From the NCBI RefSeq assembly GCF_026340305.1, contig NZ_JAPEPI010000001.1:3782001-3846000 (forward strand): a stretch of DNA of 64,000 bases. Direction: 5' to 3'. The DNA comes from Streptomyces sp. NBC_01381 (GTDB lineage: Bacteria; Actinomycetota; Actinomycetes; Streptomycetales; Streptomycetaceae). Below the pieces are notes generated by a model that saw only the letters and a program-made list of their open reading frames with translations, ran no database searches and was not told the DNA's origin. Below are positions 8,493 through 17,334 of the stretch, one piece after another. How positions within the stretch are numbered: position 1 is the stretch's first letter; each line of letters begins with the position of its first letter. A program made the position numbers and the translations under genes.

Positions 8493-8804
8493 TCAGGCCG
8501 CGTCGGGACCGTAGACCTCGACGCTGTCCGAAACGCGACGCACATGAATGCAGTCGCCCGGACACTCCTTCGCCGAGTCCACCACATCCCGCAGAAGCGT
8601 CAGCGGAACGGGCGTTGTGGCCCCCGGCGCCTGCAACAGCTCGTCGTCGGAGCTCTTCACGTACGCGAGACCGTCGATGTCGAGCTCGAAGACCTCGGGC
8701 GCGTACTGCGCGCAGATGCCGTCGCCGGTACAGAGGTCCTGGTCGATCCAGACCTCCAGGGGATCGCCCTCAGGGCCGGTCCCAGCCTCGTTCTGCACGG
8801 TCAT
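8493..8804 (-). CDS. 3Fe-4S-type ferredoxin
   Basis: This 103-residue acidic protein starts at ATG (8804), placed just after a purine-rich GGAGAG. The cluster ligands are Cys in DLCTGDGICAQYAPEVF and Cys in KECPGDCIHV. The first motif is the C-x5-C form typical of Streptomyces 3Fe-4S ferredoxins, which often give electrons to cytochrome P450s. It is transcribed divergently from the proteasome ATPase gene, with 254 bases between the two starts, a placement commonly seen in actinobacteria. Whether it serves the P450 at 33-34.5 kb is only a guess. Confidence 0.92.
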   Translation of the reverse strand: MTVQNEAGTGPEGDPLEVWIDQDLCTGDGICAQYAPEVFELDIDGLAYVKSSDDELLQAPGATTPVPLTLLRDVVDSAKECPGDCIHVRRVSDSVEVYGPDAA

Positions 8805-9014
8805 CTCTCCTGCCGATCGCTGCGTCGAGCCAACCGACTTTGCGGTAAGTCGGGCCAGCCCTGACGGGTGTTGAACGCTTCGACGATACAACCGCCCGCT
8901 TTCCGATGTTGTTGGGTGGGTATTCACCTGGCGTGAGGGAGAGCGCAAGGGTGAAGATCGGACACACCCCGACCGTCTTTGTGATCTAGGGGTTTCAATC
9001 GACACCCACCCAGG

Positions 9015-9020
9015 TAGGGT
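9015..9020 (+). promoter_or_regulatory. Candidate -10 box for arc
   Basis: TAGGGT about 38 bases before the arc GTG, within the divergent ferredoxin-arc gap. No convincing -35 hexamer was seen. Confidence 0.4.
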
Positions 9021-9058
9021 CTGGAAGCGTCCAGCTCCCCTTGGAGGAGGTGAGGACC

Positions 9059-10825
9059 GTGGCAGCCCACGACGACGACATCAACCGCGGCATCCGGCCG
9101 GGGCGAGGGTCTGAAGACCCCGCCGGTCAGGTTGCCTATCTCGAGCAGGAAATCGCCGTCCTGCGACGCAAGCTCGCCGACTCTCCGCGTCATACGAGGA
9201 TTCTCGAAGAGCGGATCGTCGAGCTGCAGACCAACCTGGCCGGCGTATCCGCACAGAACGAGCGGCTCGCCAACACGCTCCGTGAGGCCCGAGACCAGAT
9301 CGTGGCCCTCAAGGAAGAGGTCGACCGGCTCGCACAGCCACCGGCCGGCTTCGGAGTCTTCCTCGTGGCGAACGAGGACGGCACGGCGGACATCTTCACC
9401 GGGGGCCGCAAGCTCCGGGTGAACGTCAGCCCCAGCGTGGAGCTCGAAGAGCTCAGGCGCGGCCAGGAAGTCATGCTCAACGAAGCGCTCAACGTGGTCG
9501 AGGCCATGGAGTACGAGAGCGTCGGAGACATCGTCACCCTCAAGGAGATCCTCGAGGACGGCGAGCGAGCCCTGGTGGTCGGACACACCGACGAAGAGAG
9601 GGTGGTCAGGCTCGCCGAACCACTCCTCGACGTCACCATCAGGCCCGGCGACGCACTCCTGCTCGAACCCCGCTCCGGCTACGTATATGAAGTGGTCCCC
9701 AAGAGCGAGGTCGAAGAGCTCGTCCTCGAAGAGGTTCCGGACATCGGCTACGAACAGATCGGCGGCCTGGGCAACCAGATCGAGCTGATCCGTGACGCGG
9801 TCGAACTGCCCTACCTCTACCCGGACCTCTTCAGGGAGCACGAACTGCGGCCGCCCAAGGGCGTGCTGCTCTACGGGCCCCCCGGCTGCGGCAAGACGCT
9901 GATCGCGAAGGCCGTCGCCAACTCCCTTGCCAAGAAGGTCGCCGAGGTGACCGGACAGGCCGCGGGGAAGAGCTACTTCCTCAACATCAAGGGACCCGAA
10001 CTCCTCAACAAGTACGTCGGCGAGACCGAGCGCCACATCCGCCTGGTCTTCCAGCGTGCGAGGGAGAAGGCGAGCGAGGGCACCCCCGTCATCGTCTTCT
10101 TCGACGAGATGGAATCCCTCTTCCGCACCCGCGGATCCGGTGTCAGCTCGGACGTGGAGAACACCATCGTCCCCCAGCTGCTCGCCGAGATCGACGGCGT
10201 GGAAGGCCTGGAGAACGTCATCGTCATCGGCGCCTCCAACCGCGAGGACATGATCGACCCCGCGATCCTGCGCCCCGGACGACTCGACGTGAAGATCAAG
10301 ATCGAGCGCCCGGACGCCGAGGCGGCGAAGGACATCTTCGCCAAGTACCTCACCGAGCGGCTCCCGCTGCACGCGGACGACCTCGCCGAGCACAGCGCCG
10401 ACCGGCGCGCCACAGTGGTCGGCATGATCCAGTCCGTCGTGGAGCAGATGTACGCGGAGTCCGAGGAGAACCGCTTCCTCGAGGTGACGTACGCCAACGG
10501 CGACAAGGAAGTCCTCTACTTCAAGGACTTCAACTCCGGCGCCATGATCGAGAACATCGTCGGCCGCGCCAAGAAGATGGCCATCAAGGCCTTCCTCGAA
10601 GCCAACCAGAAGGGCCTCAGGGTCTCCCACCTCCTCCAGGCTTGCATCGACGAGTTCAAGGAGAACGAGGACCTGCCCAACACCACCAACCCGGACGACT
10701 GGGCCCGTATCTCCGGCAAGAAGGGCGAACGGATCGTGTACATCCGTACGCTCGTCACCGGAAAGCAGGGCGCGGACACCGGACGCTCCATCGACACGGT
10801 GGCGAACACCGGTCAGTACCTGTAG
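9059..10825 (+). CDS. arc: Proteasome-associated AAA ATPase ARC/Mpa
   Basis: GTG at 9059 gives VAAHDDDINRGIRPGRG, the usual Streptomyces start, with AGGAGG 8 nt upstream; 588 residues. Domains in order are an N-terminal coiled coil (about 25-75) that captures Pup, tandem OB folds, and an AAA module with Walker A GPPGCGKT (273-280) and Walker B FFDEME (Asp about 349). The C-terminus is QYL, the tail that docks into the 20S core and opens its gate. As a hexamer it unfolds pupylated proteins and feeds them to PrcAB. It is followed by a terminator-like hairpin, so dop probably has its own promoter. Confidence 0.97.
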   Translation: MAAHDDDINRGIRPGRGSEDPAGQVAYLEQEIAVLRRKLADSPRHTRILEERIVELQTNLAGVSAQNERLANTLREARDQIVALKEEVDRLAQPPAGFGVFLVANEDGTADIFTGGRKLRVNVSPSVELEELRRGQEVMLNEALNVVEAMEYESVGDIVTLKEILEDGERALVVGHTDEERVVRLAEPLLDVTIRPGDALLLEPRSGYVYEVVPKSEVEELVLEEVPDIGYEQIGGLGNQIELIRDAVELPYLYPDLFREHELRPPKGVLLYGPPGCGKTLIAKAVANSLAKKVAEVTGQAAGKSYFLNIKGPELLNKYVGETERHIRLVFQRAREKASEGTPVIVFFDEMESLFRTRGSGVSSDVENTIVPQLLAEIDGVEGLENVIVIGASNREDMIDPAILRPGRLDVKIKIERPDAEAAKDIFAKYLTERLPLHADDLAEHSADRRATVVGMIQSVVEQMYAESEENRFLEVTYANGDKEVLYFKDFNSGAMIENIVGRAKKMAIKAFLEANQKGLRVSHLLQACIDEFKENEDLPNTTNPDDWARISGKKGERIVYIRTLVTGKQGADTGRSIDTVANTGQYL

Positions 10826-10826
10826 A

Positions 10827-10878
10827 AGACAGGGCGGCTGCGGGTGTCCTTCGTGGGTACCCGCAGCTGTCTGTTTTT
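10827..10878 (+). terminator. Terminator after arc
   Basis: An imperfect stem (AGACAG and GGCTGCGGGT pairing with ACCCGCAGC and CTGTCT) followed by TTTTT. A TAGGCT box near 10919 may be the dop -10. Confidence 0.7.
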
Positions 10879-11038
10879 CAATGAAGACAATGATCTCCCC
10901 ACCAGCGCAAAGGCGCTCTAGGCTCTTCGGTACCGCCGAGTCGCGCAGTGCGGGGACGGGCACCGCACACGCACCGGAGAACCAGCGGTACTTGAGCGCC
11001 GTTCCTGAAGGGGAGCGCCGCCGGGCAAGGAGGGCCGC

Positions 11039-12550
11039 ATGACCGTACGGCGAGTAATGGGCATCGAGACGGAGTACGGCATCTCCGTCCCCGGGCACCC
11101 CAACGCCAATGCCATGCTCACCTCGTCCCAGATCGTCAACGCCTACGCCGCGGCGATGCACCGGGCGCGACGCGCCCGCTGGGACTTCGAGGAGGAGAAC
11201 CCCCTGCGGGACGCTCGGGGCTTCGACCTCGCACGCGAGTCCGCCGACGCCAGCCAGCTCACCGACGAGGACATCGGCCTCGCCAACGTCATCCTCACCA
11301 ACGGGGCGCGTCTCTACGTAGACCACGCGCACCCCGAATACAGCTCGCCCGAGGTCACCAATCCCTGGGACGCCGTCCTGTGGGACAAGGCCGGCGAGCG
11401 CATCATGGCGGAGGCCGCCGAGCGCGCGGCCCAGCTCCCCGGCGCCCAGCCGATCCACCTCTACAAGAACAACACCGACAACAAGGGCGCCTCCTACGGC
11501 ACGCACGAGAACTACCTGATGAAGCGGGAGACCCCCTTCTCGGACATCGTGCGCCACCTCACGCCGTTCTTCGTCTCCCGCCAGGTCGTCACCGGCGCGG
11601 GACGCGTCGGCATCGGCCAGGACGGCCACGAGCACGGCTTTCAGCTCAGCCAGCGCGCCGACTACTTCGAGGTCGAGGTGGGCCTGGAGACCACCCTCAA
11701 GCGGCCCATCATCAACACCCGGGACGAGCCGCACTCCGACGCCGAGAAGTACCGCCGGCTGCACGTGATCATCGGCGACGCGAACCTCTCCGAGATCTCG
11801 ACGTACCTGAAGCTGGGCACGACATCCCTGGTCCTCGCCATGATCGAGGACGGCTTCATCGCGGTGGACCTCGCCGTCGACCAGCCCGTGCGCACCCTGC
11901 ACCAGGTCTCCCACGACCCGACCCTCAAGCGTCTCGTCACGCTCCGCAGCGGCCGGACACTCACCGCGGTCCAGCTCCAGATGGAGTACTTCGAGCTGGC
12001 CCGCAAATACGTGGAGGAGCGGTACGGCTCCGACGCCGACGAACAGACCAAGGACGTCCTCACCCGCTGGGAAGACGTCCTGGGCCGCCTGGAGACCGAT
12101 CCCATGAGCCTCTCCGGGGAGCTCGACTGGGTCGCCAAGCGGGAGCTCATGGAGGGCTACCGCCGCCGGGACAGCCTCGACTGGGACGCCGCGAGGCTCC
12201 ACCTGGTCGACCTCCAGTACGCGGACGTACGCCCCGACAAGGGCCTCTACAACCGCCTGGCGGCCCGCGGCAAGATGAAGCGGCTCCTGGACGAATCACA
12301 GGTCGAGCGCGCCCAGAGCAAGCCTCCAGAGGACACCCGTGCGTACTTCCGCGGCCGCTGTCTGGAGCAGTACGCGGACGACGTGGCTGCCGCCTCGTGG
12401 GATTCGGTCATCTTCGACCTGCCCGGTCGCGATTCCCTCCAGCGTGTGCCCACTCTGGAGCCGCTGCGCGGCACACGGAACCATGTCAAGGAGCTCCTGG
12501 ACCGCTGCCGCACGGCGGAGGACCTGGTTCGGGTGCTCTCCGGAGGCTGA
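11039..12550 (+). CDS. dop: Depupylase/Pup deamidase Dop
   Basis: This 503-residue protein starts at ATG behind AAGGAGGG. It belongs to the glutamine-synthetase-like PafA/Dop fold. The nucleotide/metal-binding GIETEYG holds Glu10, and RLYVDHAHPEY holds Asp95, the position of the catalytic nucleophile in characterised Dop. The segment at about 45-80 is the Dop-specific loop that separates it from PafA. It deamidates the C-terminal Gln of Pup and removes Pup from substrates. It is needed here because the neighbouring pup ends in Gly-Gly-Gln. It lies 125 bases upstream of pup. Confidence 0.97.
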   Translation: MTVRRVMGIETEYGISVPGHPNANAMLTSSQIVNAYAAAMHRARRARWDFEEENPLRDARGFDLARESADASQLTDEDIGLANVILTNGARLYVDHAHPEYSSPEVTNPWDAVLWDKAGERIMAEAAERAAQLPGAQPIHLYKNNTDNKGASYGTHENYLMKRETPFSDIVRHLTPFFVSRQVVTGAGRVGIGQDGHEHGFQLSQRADYFEVEVGLETTLKRPIINTRDEPHSDAEKYRRLHVIIGDANLSEISTYLKLGTTSLVLAMIEDGFIAVDLAVDQPVRTLHQVSHDPTLKRLVTLRSGRTLTAVQLQMEYFELARKYVEERYGSDADEQTKDVLTRWEDVLGRLETDPMSLSGELDWVAKRELMEGYRRRDSLDWDAARLHLVDLQYADVRPDKGLYNRLAARGKMKRLLDESQVERAQSKPPEDTRAYFRGRCLEQYADDVAAASWDSVIFDLPGRDSLQRVPTLEPLRGTRNHVKELLDRCRTAEDLVRVLSGG

Positions 12551-12628
12551 AAGACCCGGCGTATGGGAATCATCGAGGTGGTCCCCGGACGTTGAGGAAA
12601 GTGCGGGGCCGATGTCAGACCTGGCTTA

Positions 12629-12634
12629 TAGGGT
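12629..12634 (+). promoter_or_regulatory. Candidate -10 box upstream of pup
   Basis: TAGGGT 41 bases before the pup ATG, which has its own GGGGTGAGG ribosome site. This would let pup be expressed more strongly than dop. Confidence 0.4.
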
Positions 12635-12675
12635 CTGATCACGTACATCGAACCGAAATGAGCGGGGTGAGGTAC

Positions 12676-12894
12676 ATGGCGACCAAGGACACCGGCGGCG
12701 GACAGCAGAAGGCGACACGTTCCACCGAGGAGACCGAGGAGCAGACGCAGGAAGCGCAGGGCTCCGAGGACCTCAAGGAGCGCCAGGAGAAGCTGAGCGA
12801 CGACGTGGACTCCGTTCTGGACGAGATCGACGACGTCCTCGAGGAGAACGCCGAGGACTTCGTGCGGTCCTTTGTGCAAAAGGGTGGTCAGTAA
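12676..12894 (+). CDS. pup: Prokaryotic ubiquitin-like protein Pup
   Basis: This 72-residue protein starts at ATG. It is very acidic and low-complexity, with a predicted helix in the second half (LKERQEKLSDDVDSVLDEID) that pairs with the ARC coiled coil, and it ends VRSFVQKGGQ. The terminal Gln must be converted to Glu by Dop before PafA can join Pup to lysines of target proteins. It has no globular domain, as expected for the family. The next frame (a decayed endonuclease gene) begins 5 bases after the stop codon, and prcB lies beyond, so they form one transcription unit. Confidence 0.98.
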   Translation: MATKDTGGGQQKATRSTEETEEQTQEAQGSEDLKERQEKLSDDVDSVLDEIDDVLEENAEDFVRSFVQKGGQ

Positions 12895-12899
12895 CGGGC

Positions 12900-13191
12900 A
12901 TGGCGGAGCCGGGGGCGAGCGGTGCCGGGAATGCGTGGCGCACGACCGGGCCGCGCATGACCGGCGGCGTCGACGAGCGTCGATGTGATCCGTCTCAACG
13001 CCCCTGCCGTACATGTGGATCACCGCCATGAGACGGGTAGGGTCCGTGGCGTACTGTGCTTCAACTGCAATTCGGCCATCGGCAAGTTGGGGGATGAACC
13101 CGACACCGTCCGCCGCGCGGCCGCATACCTGGAAGGAAACGCGTGGAAGCCAACACTCGTAGCACCGGGCGTCTACCAGCTGCCTTCCTGA
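12900..13191 (+). pseudogene. Remnant of an endonuclease VII-like (HNH/treble-clef) gene
   Basis: The ATG at 12900, five bases after the pup stop, opens a frame that runs 43 codons (MAEPGASGAG start) and stops at 13029-13031. The part that carries the family motif is in another frame, open from 12961 and readable from GTG 12985: HVDHRHETGRVRG, then VLCFNCNSAIG with the second zinc-binding CxxC, ending GVYQLPS. In recombination endonuclease VII-like proteins a first CxxC precedes the HxxDH motif. It is absent from this second frame, so the gene looks frameshifted and internally deleted. The C-terminal part overlaps prcB by 49 bases, which may be why it is preserved. A short 68-residue product from 12985 remains possible. 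Confidence 0.55.
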
Positions 13192-13988
13192 CGCCTGGTT
13201 CTTCGTCCTTCATGGACTTTCTGTCGGAGCATCAGCCCGAGATCCTGCCGGGCAACCGGCAGTTGCCTCCCACGCAGGGTGTGATCGAGGCGCCGCACGG
13301 CACGACGATCGTGGCGACGACGTTCCCCGGGGGCGTGGTGCTCGCCGGTGACCGGCGGGCGACGATGGGCAATGTCATCGCTCAGCGCGACATCGAGAAG
13401 GTCTTCCCGGCCGACGAGTACTCGGCCGTCGGCATCGCCGGCACCGCCGGTCTCGCCGTGGAGATGGTCAAGCTCTTCCAGCTGGAGCTGGAGCACTTCG
13501 AGAAGGTCGAGGGGGCCACGCTCTCCCTGGAGGGCAAGGCCAACCGTCTTTCCACGATGATCCGGTCCAACCTGGGCATGGCACTGCAGGGGCTGGCCGT
13601 CGTCCCGCTCTTCGCGGGGTACGACGTGGACCGCGAGAAGGGGCGCATTTTCTCGTACGACGTCACGGGCGGGCGTTCCGAGGAACACGGCTTCGCGGCC
13701 ACCGGTTCCGGTTCGGTCTTCGCGCGTGGTGCGATGAAGAAGCTCTACCGCAACGATCTGACGGAGCAGGAAGCGACGACGCTCGTCGTGCAGGCGTTGT
13801 ACGACGCGGCGGACGACGACTCGGCCACGGGTGGTCCGGATGTCGCCCGCCGGATCTATCCGATCGTCACCGTGATCTCCGACGAGGGTTTCCGGCGGCT
13901 GGGGGACGAGGAGTCCTCCGAGATCGCCCGCTCGATCCTTGAGCGGCGCCTGGAGCAGCCCGACGGCCCGCGGGCCTCGCTGCTCTGA
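13143..13988 (+). CDS. prcB: 20S proteasome beta subunit PrcB
   Basis: This 281-residue protein starts at GTG. Residues 1-53 are the propeptide, ending IEAPHG. The catalytic Thr54 begins TTIVATTFPGG, exposed by self-cleavage. The Asp, Arg and Lys of the active site appear in AGDRRATMGN and the following strand. It forms the two inner heptameric rings of the proteasome core. The start overlaps the endonuclease-like remnant by 49 bases. prcA follows after 53 bases with an AAAGGGA ribosome site, so the two subunits are co-expressed. Confidence 0.97.
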   Translation: MEANTRSTGRLPAAFLTPGSSSFMDFLSEHQPEILPGNRQLPPTQGVIEAPHGTTIVATTFPGGVVLAGDRRATMGNVIAQRDIEKVFPADEYSAVGIAGTAGLAVEMVKLFQLELEHFEKVEGATLSLEGKANRLSTMIRSNLGMALQGLAVVPLFAGYDVDREKGRIFSYDVTGGRSEEHGFAATGSGSVFARGAMKKLYRNDLTEQEATTLVVQALYDAADDDSATGGPDVARRIYPIVTVISDEGFRRLGDEESSEIARSILERRLEQPDGPRASLL

Positions 13989-14041
13989 TCGATCCGTATT
14001 CGCCACTGACTGAGTCACTGACAGAAAGGGACGGATAGCCG

Positions 14042-14836
14042 GTGTCGACGCCGTTCTATGTCTCACCCCAGCAGGCCATGGCCGACCGGGCGGAGTACGC
14101 CCGCAAGGGCATCGCCCGTGGTCGCAGCCTTGTTGTGCTGCAGTTCGCCGATGGCATCGTGTTCGTCGGCGAGAACCCGTCCCGTGCGCTGCACAAGTTC
14201 AGCGAGATCTATGACCGGATCGGCTTCGCGGCCGCCGGCAAGTACAACGAGTACGAGAACCTGCGGATCGGTGGCGTGCGCTATGCCGATCTGCGCGGAT
14301 ACACCTACGACCGCGACGATGTGACGGCCCGTGGGCTCGCGAACGTCTACGCCCAGACGCTGGGCACGATCTTCTCGAGCCAGGCGGAGAAGCCGTACGA
14401 GGTGGAGCTGGTCGTCGCCGAGGTCGGGGAGACGGCCGAGGGCGATCAGATCTACCGCCTGCCGCATGACGGTTCGATCGTGGACGAGCACGGCTCGGTC
14501 GCGGTCGGCGGCAACGCGGAGCAGATCAGTACGTATCTGGATCAGCGTCACCGGGACAACATGACGTTGGCCGAGGCGCTGAAGCTGGCGGTGCAGGCGC
14601 TGTCCCGTGACACCAACGGCAGTGAGCGGGAGATCCCCGCGGAGCGGCTCGAGGTGGCGGTGCTCGACCGGACGCGGCCGCAGCAGCGGAAGTTCAAGCG
14701 GATCGTCGGGCGGCAGCTCGCGCGGCTGCTCGAAGGGGACGCTTCGGCGCCCACGGATGCCGCTTCCGACACGGAGGAGACGGACGCGGGTTCCGACACC
14801 GCTTCCGGGTCCGAGTCCGGGGCCGGCGAGGAGTAG
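14042..14836 (+). CDS. prcA: 20S proteasome alpha subunit PrcA
   Basis: This 264-residue protein starts at GTG. It has the proteasome-alpha N-terminus (MSTPFYVSPQQAMADRAEYARKG), whose first residues form the gate of the pore, then the Ntn-hydrolase fold without a catalytic Thr. The last 30 residues are a Ser/Asp/Glu-rich acidic tail, common in Streptomyces alpha subunits. It makes the outer rings that receive the QYL tail of ARC. It follows prcB in the same operon. A hairpin at 14847-14892 separates it from the convergent lacI-type gene. Confidence 0.97.
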   Translation: MSTPFYVSPQQAMADRAEYARKGIARGRSLVVLQFADGIVFVGENPSRALHKFSEIYDRIGFAAAGKYNEYENLRIGGVRYADLRGYTYDRDDVTARGLANVYAQTLGTIFSSQAEKPYEVELVVAEVGETAEGDQIYRLPHDGSIVDEHGSVAVGGNAEQISTYLDQRHRDNMTLAEALKLAVQALSRDTNGSEREIPAERLEVAVLDRTRPQQRKFKRIVGRQLARLLEGDASAPTDAASDTEETDAGSDTASGSESGAGEE

Positions 14837-14846
14837 TTCGGTTCGG

Positions 14847-14892
14847 CGTACGCCCCGTGTCCTGGCCTTCGGGCCGGGGCGCGGGGCGTACG
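14847..14892. terminator. Terminator between prcA and the LacI-type gene
   Basis: An 11-bp perfect outer stem (CGTACGCCCCG with CGGGGCGTACG) enclosing a second GGCC/GGCC pairing. It is placed between convergent genes. Confidence 0.7.
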
Positions 14893-14910
14893 TGTGTGCG
14901 CAGTACGTGG

Positions 14911-15933
14911 CTAGGGCGCGGGGGCGGTCGAGCCGCGGACGATCAGCTCCACGGGGAGGGTGTCGAGGCGGGGTGTGCGGCCGTCGAGGACGGCGAGCAG
15001 TGAGGTCATGCCGTGTTCGCCGAAGCGCTCGGCGGGCAGCCGGACGGTGGTGAGCTCGGGCTCCACGGCGGTGGCCAGGGTGAGGTCGTCGAAGCCGGTC
15101 ACCGAGAGGTCTTCGGGCACCCGCAGGCCCAGTCTGCGGGCCGCTTTGCAGGCGCCCGCGGCGAGGATGTCGTCGTCGCAGACGAGGGCGGTGGGGCGGG
15201 GTCCCGGCGCGGCGAGGGCGGTCTCTGTGACGGCGCGGGCGTCGTCGACGGTGAGGGGTGCCCGCACGGTGCGTACGGCGGCTCCGGTGCCGTGCAGCGC
15301 CCCGGCGAGGGCGTCGGCGCGTACGTCGAAGGTCCAGGTGTCGACGCCTGCCGCGAGGTGCAGGAAGTCGCGGTGGCCGAGGGACAGCAGATGTTCGGTG
15401 ACGCGGCGCATGCCGTCGGCGATGTCGAGGTTGACGGTGGCGGTGCCGAGGCTGCCCGCGGGGTCGCTGTCGAGCATGACCAGGGGGAGTTCGTCGCCCC
15501 GGATGGCGGCGAGGGCGTCGGAGGCCATGGAGGAGGCGAGGACGCCGTCCAGGGAGGCGCGCGCGGAGTCGAAGGGGTCGCGGGCGGGGCCGATGCCGTC
15601 GGGGGAGGGGTAGAGCACGACGCCGAAGCCGTGCCGGGCGGCCAGGCGGGCGGCGCCGGTGTAGACGCGGGCGAAGAATTCGTTGGTGAGGGCGGGGACG
15701 ACGAGGAGCGCCGTCCTGGTCCTGCCGAGGCGGAGGTTGCGGGCCGCGAGATTGGGCCGGTAGCCCAGGTCGCGGGCGGTGGCGCGGACCCGCTCGGCGG
15801 TGCGCTCGGCGACCCGGCCGCGCCATTTCTCGCCGAACACGAGGGAGACGGTGGCCTGGGACACCCCGGCGGCGCGCGCGACGTCGCGGCTGGTGGGGCG
15901 CGGCCCCGCGGTCTCCTGCTGTGGCCCGGCCAC
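14911..15933 (-). CDS. LacI-family transcriptional regulator
   Basis: This 340-residue protein starts at GTG (15933), with GGGAGGT upstream. The N-terminal LacI helix-turn-helix reads TSRDVARAAGVSQATVSLVF, followed by the hinge helix (NLAARNLRLGRT) and a periplasmic-binding-like sensor domain to the end. LacI proteins usually repress and are released by a sugar or other small ligand. It is divergent from the MFS transporter, and a 27-bp near-palindrome lies between them (16000-16026), so it probably controls itself and the transporter. Because pafA follows the transporter by 9 bases, pafA may also be affected. Confidence 0.92.
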   Translation of the reverse strand: MAGPQQETAGPRPTSRDVARAAGVSQATVSLVFGEKWRGRVAERTAERVRATARDLGYRPNLAARNLRLGRTRTALLVVPALTNEFFARVYTGAARLAARHGFGVVLYPSPDGIGPARDPFDSARASLDGVLASSMASDALAAIRGDELPLVMLDSDPAGSLGTATVNLDIADGMRRVTEHLLSLGHRDFLHLAAGVDTWTFDVRADALAGALHGTGAAVRTVRAPLTVDDARAVTETALAAPGPRPTALVCDDDILAAGACKAARRLGLRVPEDLSVTGFDDLTLATAVEPELTTVRLPAERFGEHGMTSLLAVLDGRTPRLDTLPVELIVRGSTAPAP

Positions 15934-15999
15934 TCCTGGTACCTCCCCGGTCGGTGCCGCGGGACGTCGGTGAGGTGGACCCGCGGTGAGCGCTCATGG

Positions 16000-16026
16000 T
16001 ACGTATGACGCTCGACGTTATACGTA
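16000..16026. promoter_or_regulatory. Probable LacI-family operator
   Basis: TACGTATGACG and CGTTATACGTA form an 11-bp inverted repeat with one mismatch around a 5-bp spacer. It lies 67 bases upstream of the lacI-type start and 40 bases upstream of the MFS start. Confidence 0.65.
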
Positions 16027-16065
16027 AAACCTCGGCGCGTCGGTGCCGGGCGAGGGGCGGGAAGC

Positions 16066-17325
16066 ATGGCTGCCGGATACGCGGAGATCCTCCGGACGAG
16101 ATACGCCGGGCGGCTGCTCGCCGGCACGCTGGTGGGCCGGCTGCCGAACGCGACGGCCGCGATCGCCATCGTGCTGTTCATCCGCGCCGAGGGCGGGACG
16201 TACAGCCTGGCCGGCGGTCTGGCCGCGGTGTACGGCGTGGCCAACGCGGTGGGGCAGCCGCTGCTCGGCCGCCTGGTGGACCTCTACGGCCAGCCGCGGA
16301 TCCAGCTCCCGGCGGCGGTGCTCTCCGCGCTCGGCATGGGGGCCTTCGCGTTCACCGGGCCCGACTCGCTCGGCGCGGCGTATGTGGCGGTGGGCGCGGC
16401 CGGGCTGTTCACGCCGCCTCTGGAGGGCGGCCTGCGCGCGCTGTGGCCCGGCGTCCTCGGCAAGGAGGAGCAGGTGCATACGGCGTACGCCATGGACGCC
16501 ATAGCCCAGGAAGTCATGTTCACCGTGGGCCCGTTGATCGTCACCGGCAGCGTCGCGCTCTGGTCGGAGCAGGCCGCGCTGCTCGTCGTGAACGCCATCG
16601 GTGTCCTGGGCGCCCTCTCCGTAGTGGTGTCGAAGCCCTCGCGCGCGTGGCGCTCGGCGCCCCGCGAGGCGCACTGGCTCGGCGCGCTGCGCTCCAACGG
16701 GCTGCTCGCGCTGCTCGGCGCGTTCCTCTTCATCGGCATGGCGCTGGGCTCCATCACCGTGGCCGGCGTCTCGTACGCCGACGGGCACGGCGGTGACGCG
16801 GTCTATGGCTGGATGATGGCGGCGATAGGTCTCGGCGCCCTGGTGGGCGGTTCCGTGTACGGGGCGCGGCAGTGGAGCGGCGTACCGGAGAAGCGTCTTA
16901 CGGTCCTGGTGGCTCTCCTGGCGCTTTGCTACTGGCCGTTGACGCTGGTCCCTGGGCCGGTCGCCATGGTGGCGCTCACGGCCGTGGCGGGTGTCTTCCT
17001 GGCGCCGGCGCTCGCCTGTGCGTTCATCATCGTCGACCGGCATGCACCGCGGGGCACGGTCACCGAGGCGTTCTCCTGGCTCGTGACCACGTTCACCGTC
17101 GGCGCGTCCCTCGGAACGGCCGCAGCGGGCCCGGTCGTCGAGTGGGGCGGGACGGTGTGGGGCTTCGCGGTGCCGGGCCTCGCCGGTGTGGCCGCGCTGC
17201 TTGTTCTGCTGGCCACGGGCCGGGTGCTCGCGCTGCCCGTGGATTCGGCGGTCGTTGCGGGTTCATCGGAAAATGATCGAAACGGTGCTGTCGAACCCGG
17301 TTTCAGTGCAGGGCATAAGGCGTAA
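16066..17325 (+). CDS. MFS transporter
   Basis: This 419-residue protein starts at ATG. It has about 12 hydrophobic segments and an MFS motif A-like loop (GRLVDLYGQPR) between helices 2 and 3. The layout fits a drug-proton or sugar exporter, but no substrate signature is evident. It is divergent from the LacI regulator and ends 9 bases before pafA. Its TAA stop codon falls inside the likely -10 box of pafA, so pafA can be transcribed both by read-through and separately. This regulator-transporter pair sits between prcA and pafA. Confidence 0.9.
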   Translation: MAAGYAEILRTRYAGRLLAGTLVGRLPNATAAIAIVLFIRAEGGTYSLAGGLAAVYGVANAVGQPLLGRLVDLYGQPRIQLPAAVLSALGMGAFAFTGPDSLGAAYVAVGAAGLFTPPLEGGLRALWPGVLGKEEQVHTAYAMDAIAQEVMFTVGPLIVTGSVALWSEQAALLVVNAIGVLGALSVVVSKPSRAWRSAPREAHWLGALRSNGLLALLGAFLFIGMALGSITVAGVSYADGHGGDAVYGWMMAAIGLGALVGGSVYGARQWSGVPEKRLTVLVALLALCYWPLTLVPGPVAMVALTAVAGVFLAPALACAFIIVDRHAPRGTVTEAFSWLVTTFTVGASLGTAAAGPVVEWGGTVWGFAVPGLAGVAALLVLLATGRVLALPVDSAVVAGSSENDRNGAVEPGFSAGHKA

Positions 17326-17328
17326 TGT
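17323..17328 (+). promoter_or_regulatory. Candidate -10 box of leaderless pafA mRNA
   Basis: TAATGT, then 6 nt, then the pafA ATG. The first three bases are the stop codon of the MFS gene. There is no Shine-Dalgarno sequence before pafA. Confidence 0.5.
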
Positions 17329-17334
17329 TCAGTC

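Noticed and set aside
8924..12202. A 1,092-codon open frame on the minus strand
   Set aside because: It lies opposite arc and dop, which are clearly coding. High GC leaves the complementary frames open, and the translation has no family motif.
12900..13191. Phage or mobile-element insertion between pup and prcB
   Set aside because: Endonuclease VII-like genes suggest phage, but the codons overlap prcB, there are no insertion repeats, and pup, prcB and prcA are in normal order. A decayed resident gene is more likely.
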